From Hansfordia pulvinata (lineage: Eukaryota; Ascomycota; Sordariomycetes; Xylariales), in NCBI GenBank assembly GCA_006538405.1, contig BJKQ01000010.1:1364001-1428000 (forward strand): 64,000 nt of DNA, given 5' to 3'. Positions 60,320 through 64,000 of the stretch are shown piece by piece. The position numbers and the translations under genes were made by a program. The stretch's first letter is position 1; every line of letters starts with the position of its first letter. The notes beneath the pieces are model-generated. The model worked only from the letters and a program-made list of their open reading frames with translations, searched no databases and was not told where the DNA came from.

Positions 60320-61230
60320 ATGAGATATTGTTGTATTTCCCCAGGCGCCAGATGCTGCCTTAGAGTTGACGTCCCTTGAGCCGGCACGTGCCCACCTGTT
60401 CGTGGATTATAATCATGTCGGCGGTTGTGTCCTCCGTGACAGCCGGGCAGCCCATCATCGACATTGTCCGGTCAGGGAAGAGTCAACATGTCCGTCTACG
60501 GTCGAGATACTCGTACAGCGACGCCACTCCTCAACAGCAGCAGCAGCAGCAGCAGCAGCGGCGGCGGTGGCGGCTGCTGTGCGCTTTGCTTAGACTACGA
60601 GTACCTAGCTTATTATCTATTACCTTAGGTAGAGAGCGCAAAGGTCGTCACAATCCGTCCGCAGCAGCAGAACAGACCAGCAAAGAGTGGGTAAAACCAG
60701 GCGTGCTAACTTAGGTAGCTGGCGACAGGGCGCACGCATTGTTCATCCCCACCAGAGAGGGTTTACCTCTCTTTACTCGTACGAGTACGTATGCCTGCCG
60801 ACATAGCCGCAACGGTGCCCGATGCATAGCCACGCTTGGGAGGGCATGAGGTCCGGGTCTGATGCTTCAAGTATACCGGACCTGAGGTGGTAGGAGGTAG
60901 GTACAAGTACCCGCCTTCTCGAAAGCAAGCATCGGTCCAATCCCACATGCAATGCCTTTGTCGCCAAGGCCCGTCCCGGTCTTCTTGAACCTGTTTGCCG
61001 TGTCGCTGCTGGTTGCTCTTGCCGCTGTGGTCTGCCGCCATATAATAATACCCGCCGTCATACGTACAAGTACAAACATCACGGGCGCCTCTTGTTCCCC
61101 TGCTCCTCATTCTCATTCAGCTTCTGCTTCTACCACCGCTTCTCCTTTTGCCCCTCCCTTGCCAACCCTCCTCCATACTGCATCCCCTTCGACTTCACCG
61201 CATCGTCCGCCCCAGCGCCGACCAGCCACT
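60320..61230. other. Intergenic region and chitinase leader
   Basis: The region carries a CAG trinucleotide repeat at 60535-60568 and the palindromic TACTCGTACGAGTACGTA motif at 60774-60791. From 60952 the chitinase frame is already open, which makes an alternative start possible (see findings). Confidence 0.6.
60535..60568 (+). repeat. (CAG)n trinucleotide microsatellite
   Basis: About nine CAG units are followed by CGG units. The repeat lies outside any supported gene. Confidence 0.9.
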
Positions 61231-62445
61231 ATGGGCGGCCCCGACAACGGCTACCGCACGGTGGCTTACTTTGTCAACTGGGCCATCTACGGCCGCAAGC
61301 ACCGGCCGCAGGACCTGCCCGCCGAGAAGCTGACCCACGTCCTCTACGCCTTTGCCAACGTCCGCCCCGAGACGGGCGAGGTCTACCTGACCGACACCTG
61401 GGCCGACACGGACATCCACTGGGAGGGCGACAGCTGGAACGACACGGGCACCAACCTCTACGGCTGCCTCAAGCAGCTCAACCTGCTCAAGCGCCGCAAC
61501 CGCCATCTCAAGGTCCTGCTGTCCGTCGGCGGCTGGACCTACAGCGCAAACTTCCGCCAGCCCGCCTCCACCCCGCAGGGCCGTGCCGCCTTTGCCAGCT
61601 CGTGCGTCGACCTGATCCGCAACCTCGGCTTTGACGGCATCGACGTCGACTGGGAGTATCCCCAGTCCCCCGCCGAGGCCGCCGACTGGGTTGCCCTGCT
61701 GCAGGCCACCCGCGACGCCATGGACGCCTACAGCCGCTCCGCCTGCCCCGAGGCCCCTCCCCACCTCGAGCTGACGGTCGCCTGCCCCGCCGGGCCCCAG
61801 AACTACGAGCGCCTCGACCTGCCCGCCATGGACCGCCTGCTCGACTTCTGGAATCTCATGGCCTACGACTATGCCGGCTCCTGGGACGCCAGCGCCGGCC
61901 ACCAGGCCAACCTGCACCCCTCCTCCGACAACCCGGCCTCGACTCCCTTCAGCACCGTCGCCGCTGTCGACGCCTACACTTCGCGCGGCGTCCCCGCCCA
62001 CAAGCTGGTCCTCGGCATGCCGCTGTACGGCCGCGCCTTCCAGGCCACCGACGGCCCGGGCCGCCCCTTCTCCGGCACTGGCGAGGGCACCTGGGAAGCG
62101 GGCGTGCACGACTACAAGCGCCTGCCGCTCCCAGGCAGCGAGGAGTGCGTCGACGAGCGCGTCGGGGCGTCGTACTGCTACGACGGCAGCGCCTCCCGCA
62201 CCCTGGTCAGCTACGACACGGCACCCATGGCGCGCCGCAAGGCCGAGTGGCTGGCGAGTCGGGGGCTAGGTGGCGCCATGTGGTGGGAGAGCAGCGGCGA
62301 CCGGGACGAGGCCTCGGGCCAGAGCCTTATCGCCAACGTCGTCGACGCCCTCGGCGGCACCGGCGCCCTCGACCGCAAGGAAAACTGCATCGAGTACCCG
62401 CAAACCAAATACGACAACTTGCGCGCTGGATTCCCAGGGTGCTAA
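61231..62445 (+). CDS. GH18 chitinase, subgroup A (ChiB1/Chi18-2-like, no signal peptide)
   Basis: A single exon of 404 residues starts MGGPDNGYRTVAYFVNWAIY, the usual N-terminus of signal-less fungal GH18 enzymes. Both GH18 signatures are intact: SVGGW at 98-102 and DGIDVDWE at 135-142, with Asp138, Asp140 and catalytic proton donor Glu142. The +1 subsite blocks MAYDYAG and GMPLYGRAF and the C-terminal GGAMWWESSGD complete the TIM barrel. It hydrolyses beta-1,4-GlcNAc linkages. Related enzymes act in wall recycling and autolysis and can leave the cell without a classical signal. No chitin-binding module is present. The reading frame stays open upstream to an ATG at 60952 that would add 93 residues with a hydrophobic stretch; homology favours 61231. 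Third positions are very C-rich, suggesting high expression. Confidence 0.93.
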   Translation: MGGPDNGYRTVAYFVNWAIYGRKHRPQDLPAEKLTHVLYAFANVRPETGEVYLTDTWADTDIHWEGDSWNDTGTNLYGCLKQLNLLKRRNRHLKVLLSVGGWTYSANFRQPASTPQGRAAFASSCVDLIRNLGFDGIDVDWEYPQSPAEAADWVALLQATRDAMDAYSRSACPEAPPHLELTVACPAGPQNYERLDLPAMDRLLDFWNLMAYDYAGSWDASAGHQANLHPSSDNPASTPFSTVAAVDAYTSRGVPAHKLVLGMPLYGRAFQATDGPGRPFSGTGEGTWEAGVHDYKRLPLPGSEECVDERVGASYCYDGSASRTLVSYDTAPMARRKAEWLASRGLGGAMWWESSGDRDEASGQSLIANVVDALGGTGALDRKENCIEYPQTKYDNLRAGFPGC

Positions 62446-63089
62446 AGGCAGAAGAAGCGTTGGCAAAGTATGACTGATGTGAAAATGATTCAATGATACC
62501 TGAATGCTACTTATTTCTCTCTTTCGCTCTCTCCGCGGTGACAAGAACAAAATACATATTTCAAAGTAATCGTACTATATGTACTGTCTGTGCTAGGCAT
62601 CAAGACCTGTGCGTGTCCGTCCCTGTGTCTTTTCCGAGGGCAAGTAGGTAAGTGGTAACGTAGGCATCCCAGATGTACGTTGCTCCCCTGGAGAACCTGT
62701 CCAGAGAAAGCACCTTTGCAGCTATGGAATGGGGGCACCGGGCCCTCAGAATGGTTTCAATGTCCTCTCTCCAGTTTCGACCAGCCCGCCCCGGCCAGGC
62801 GTGTAAGGGTCGACAGGTATGTGCGTGGAAAATGAGTCAAGAAGGCAATGTAGTAGTAATACAAGAAGGGCGGTGTTAGCAACTCCCCTGAACAGGTCCG
62901 ATGCCGTAGTGAGTTGCTTTGATAGGCACCGCACCGGAACACGGATGTTGAATTTGGGGTTTTGTTCGGGCAACGCCGGTAACCTCTGCCCTTGCCGATT
63001 TGCTTCGGGGGACTTCGGAGATTCTATCCCTTCAGATACCGAGGTAGGTAGTTGGTAGTGAGCTTGACAATATTTGGTTGCTGGTCAGC
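62446..63089. other. Intergenic region between convergent genes
   Basis: About 640 bases carry the 3' flanks of the chitinase and of the acidic-tailed gene. I see no gene or repeat. Confidence 0.55.
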
Positions 63090-64000
63090 TTAGTCGTCAT
63101 CGTCATCCTTCTTCTTCTTCTTCTTCTTGTCGTCTTCGTCATCGTCGTCGTCATCAGAATCGGAGTCATCATCGTCGTCGTCGTCGTCCTTCTTCTTCTT
63201 CTCCTCGTCTTCGTCATCGCCACCAAAGATCGCATCCTTGATCTTTGTATGGACTGAAAGAAGAGCTTGGCACCTGTAGAGGGGAAAAGGGGGTTGGATG
63301 TCAGCTGGGGCTAGTGCAAGGCCAACAGGCGGTGGCCAGTGGCAGGCAGGTAGACAGGTAGATACTATACAAGCAACGAAAAAATAAGAAAAGAGAAAAA
63401 AACTTACCCCAGTCCGAAGAAGGGAACGGCAGCGGGCGCGAGGTAAGGGGCGATGGCGGTGACGGCGGTGTCGGGAACGAGCTGGCACATGGCCTTCTGG
63501 GTGCCTTCGCTGAGGATGCCGCGGCGGCCGTTGTTGTGCATGCGCAGGTGACGCTTGTGGAAGATGTCCTTGATGTCGTCGACGACGCCCTCCTTGAGAC
63601 TGGACTTGAGGTTGCGGACGCCGATCTGGTGGCGCAGGGCGGGGTTGCGCTCGAGGTTGGTGCTGTGGGCGCCCTCGATGCCGTCGACGCTGACGCTGCT
63701 GTACTCGTCGGGCAGGTCGGCCGCGCGGGCCTCGAGCCCGGCCAGGTCGAACTGTCCGCGCCGGTCGAAGAAGAGGCGCTCGATGCTGCGCCGCGCCAGC
63801 GGGTCCGGGAGGCTCGCCGACGAAGACGACGACGCGTGCGGGTCTTGGGCCGGCTGCCGAGGCGACAGCTGCGGGCTGTTGTCGCTGCTGTCGTCCTCGT
63901 CGGGCGGGAGCGTACCCGGGATCGAGTCGCGCGCGCTCAGCAGGCTCTGCGGCGAGAACTTGTCAAACAGGTTCTGGGGCGTGAAGCCAAAGTGCTTCTC
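63090..64000 (-). CDS. Protein of unknown function with a poly-Asp/Lys C-terminal tail (5' part outside window)
   Basis: Exon 63408 and upward stays open to the right edge. A 134-nt intron (63407-63274, GTAAGT donor) leads to the last exon 63273-63090. About 258 residues are visible. They include a Ser/Pro/Asp-rich stretch, then a block that looks structured (GVVDDIKDIFHKRHLRMHNN, ILSEGTQKAMCQLVPDTAVT, IAPYLAPAAVPFFGLG), and finally a highly charged tail of alternating Lys runs and Asp/Glu runs ending in DDDDD. I do not recognise the family. The tail could act as a nuclear or chaperone-like polyampholyte, but that is speculation. The gene is convergent with the chitinase. Confidence 0.75.

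Noticed and set aside
61195..62109. A 304-codon minus-strand frame opposite the chitinase
   Set aside because: It is the antisense shadow of a highly codon-biased gene, which removes stops on the complementary strand.
1..64000. tRNA, rRNA or CRISPR array
   Set aside because: I saw no B-box-like GGTTCRANNCC with a matching stem context, no rRNA core sequence and no regularly spaced direct repeats with unique spacers.
1..64000. A secondary-metabolite or other functional gene cluster
   Set aside because: The genes are unrelated in function, have separate promoters and mixed orientation. There is no synthase, transporter or cluster regulator.

Overview
The window comes from the nuclear genome of a filamentous ascomycete (Pezizomycotina; most likely Sordariomycetes, possibly Hypocreales, which is an inference from gene content). 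The supporting signs are GC-rich coding regions, short GT-AG introns of about 50-190 nt, and genes typical of this group: a POM152 nucleoporin, an ApsB/Mto1 spindle-pole protein with a CM1 motif, a Pro/Gln-rich metacaspase, a signal-less GH18 chitinase and a YIL108W-type metalloprotease. An AT-rich island with mutations of the RIP type (repeat-induced point mutation) points the same way.

Layout. 1-11.3 kb is gene-dense: POM152 (-, runs off the left edge), a UCH37-type deubiquitinase (+), phosphatidylserine synthase (-) and a zinc metalloprotease with a jacalin-like lectin tail (-). 11.3-15.0 kb has no gene I can support. 15.04-26.38 kb is one AT-rich island that resolves into a nested transposon. 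The outer unit is a PIF/Harbinger-type DNA transposon with 35-bp terminal inverted repeats and a degenerate transposase on the minus strand. Inserted in it is a complete chromodomain Ty3/Gypsy retrotransposon of 7,936 bp with two 151-bp LTRs and a perfect 5-bp target duplication. Both are heavily mutated by C-to-T/G-to-A changes. 26.4-30.2 kb is again without genes. 30.2-41.6 kb holds a Whi5/Nrm1-like cell-cycle repressor (+), a single-pass membrane protein (-) and a conserved protein of unknown function (+). 41.6-48.4 kb has no supported gene. 48.4-64 kb carries a metacaspase (+), a monooxygenase remnant (-), an F-box/SirB1-like/YccV-like (FBXO21-type) protein (-), ApsB/Mto1 (+), a GH18 chitinase (+) and a partial acidic-tailed protein (-).

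The genes do not form a cluster or pathway; they are mostly housekeeping or regulatory genes with independent promoters. I found no CRISPR array, rRNA, tRNA or secondary-metabolite cluster, and I do not claim a new biological system. Three points deserve attention. The first is the exact anatomy of the RIP-inactivated transposon nest, including an unexplained 2.3-kb 3' section with duplicated 66-bp repeat arrays. The second is a run of apparent frame disruptions in five otherwise intact genes, all of the same sign (one base missing), three of them at C/G homopolymers, which suggests assembly error. The third is a short motif (GTACGAGTAC/GTACTCGTAC) scattered through almost every intergenic region.
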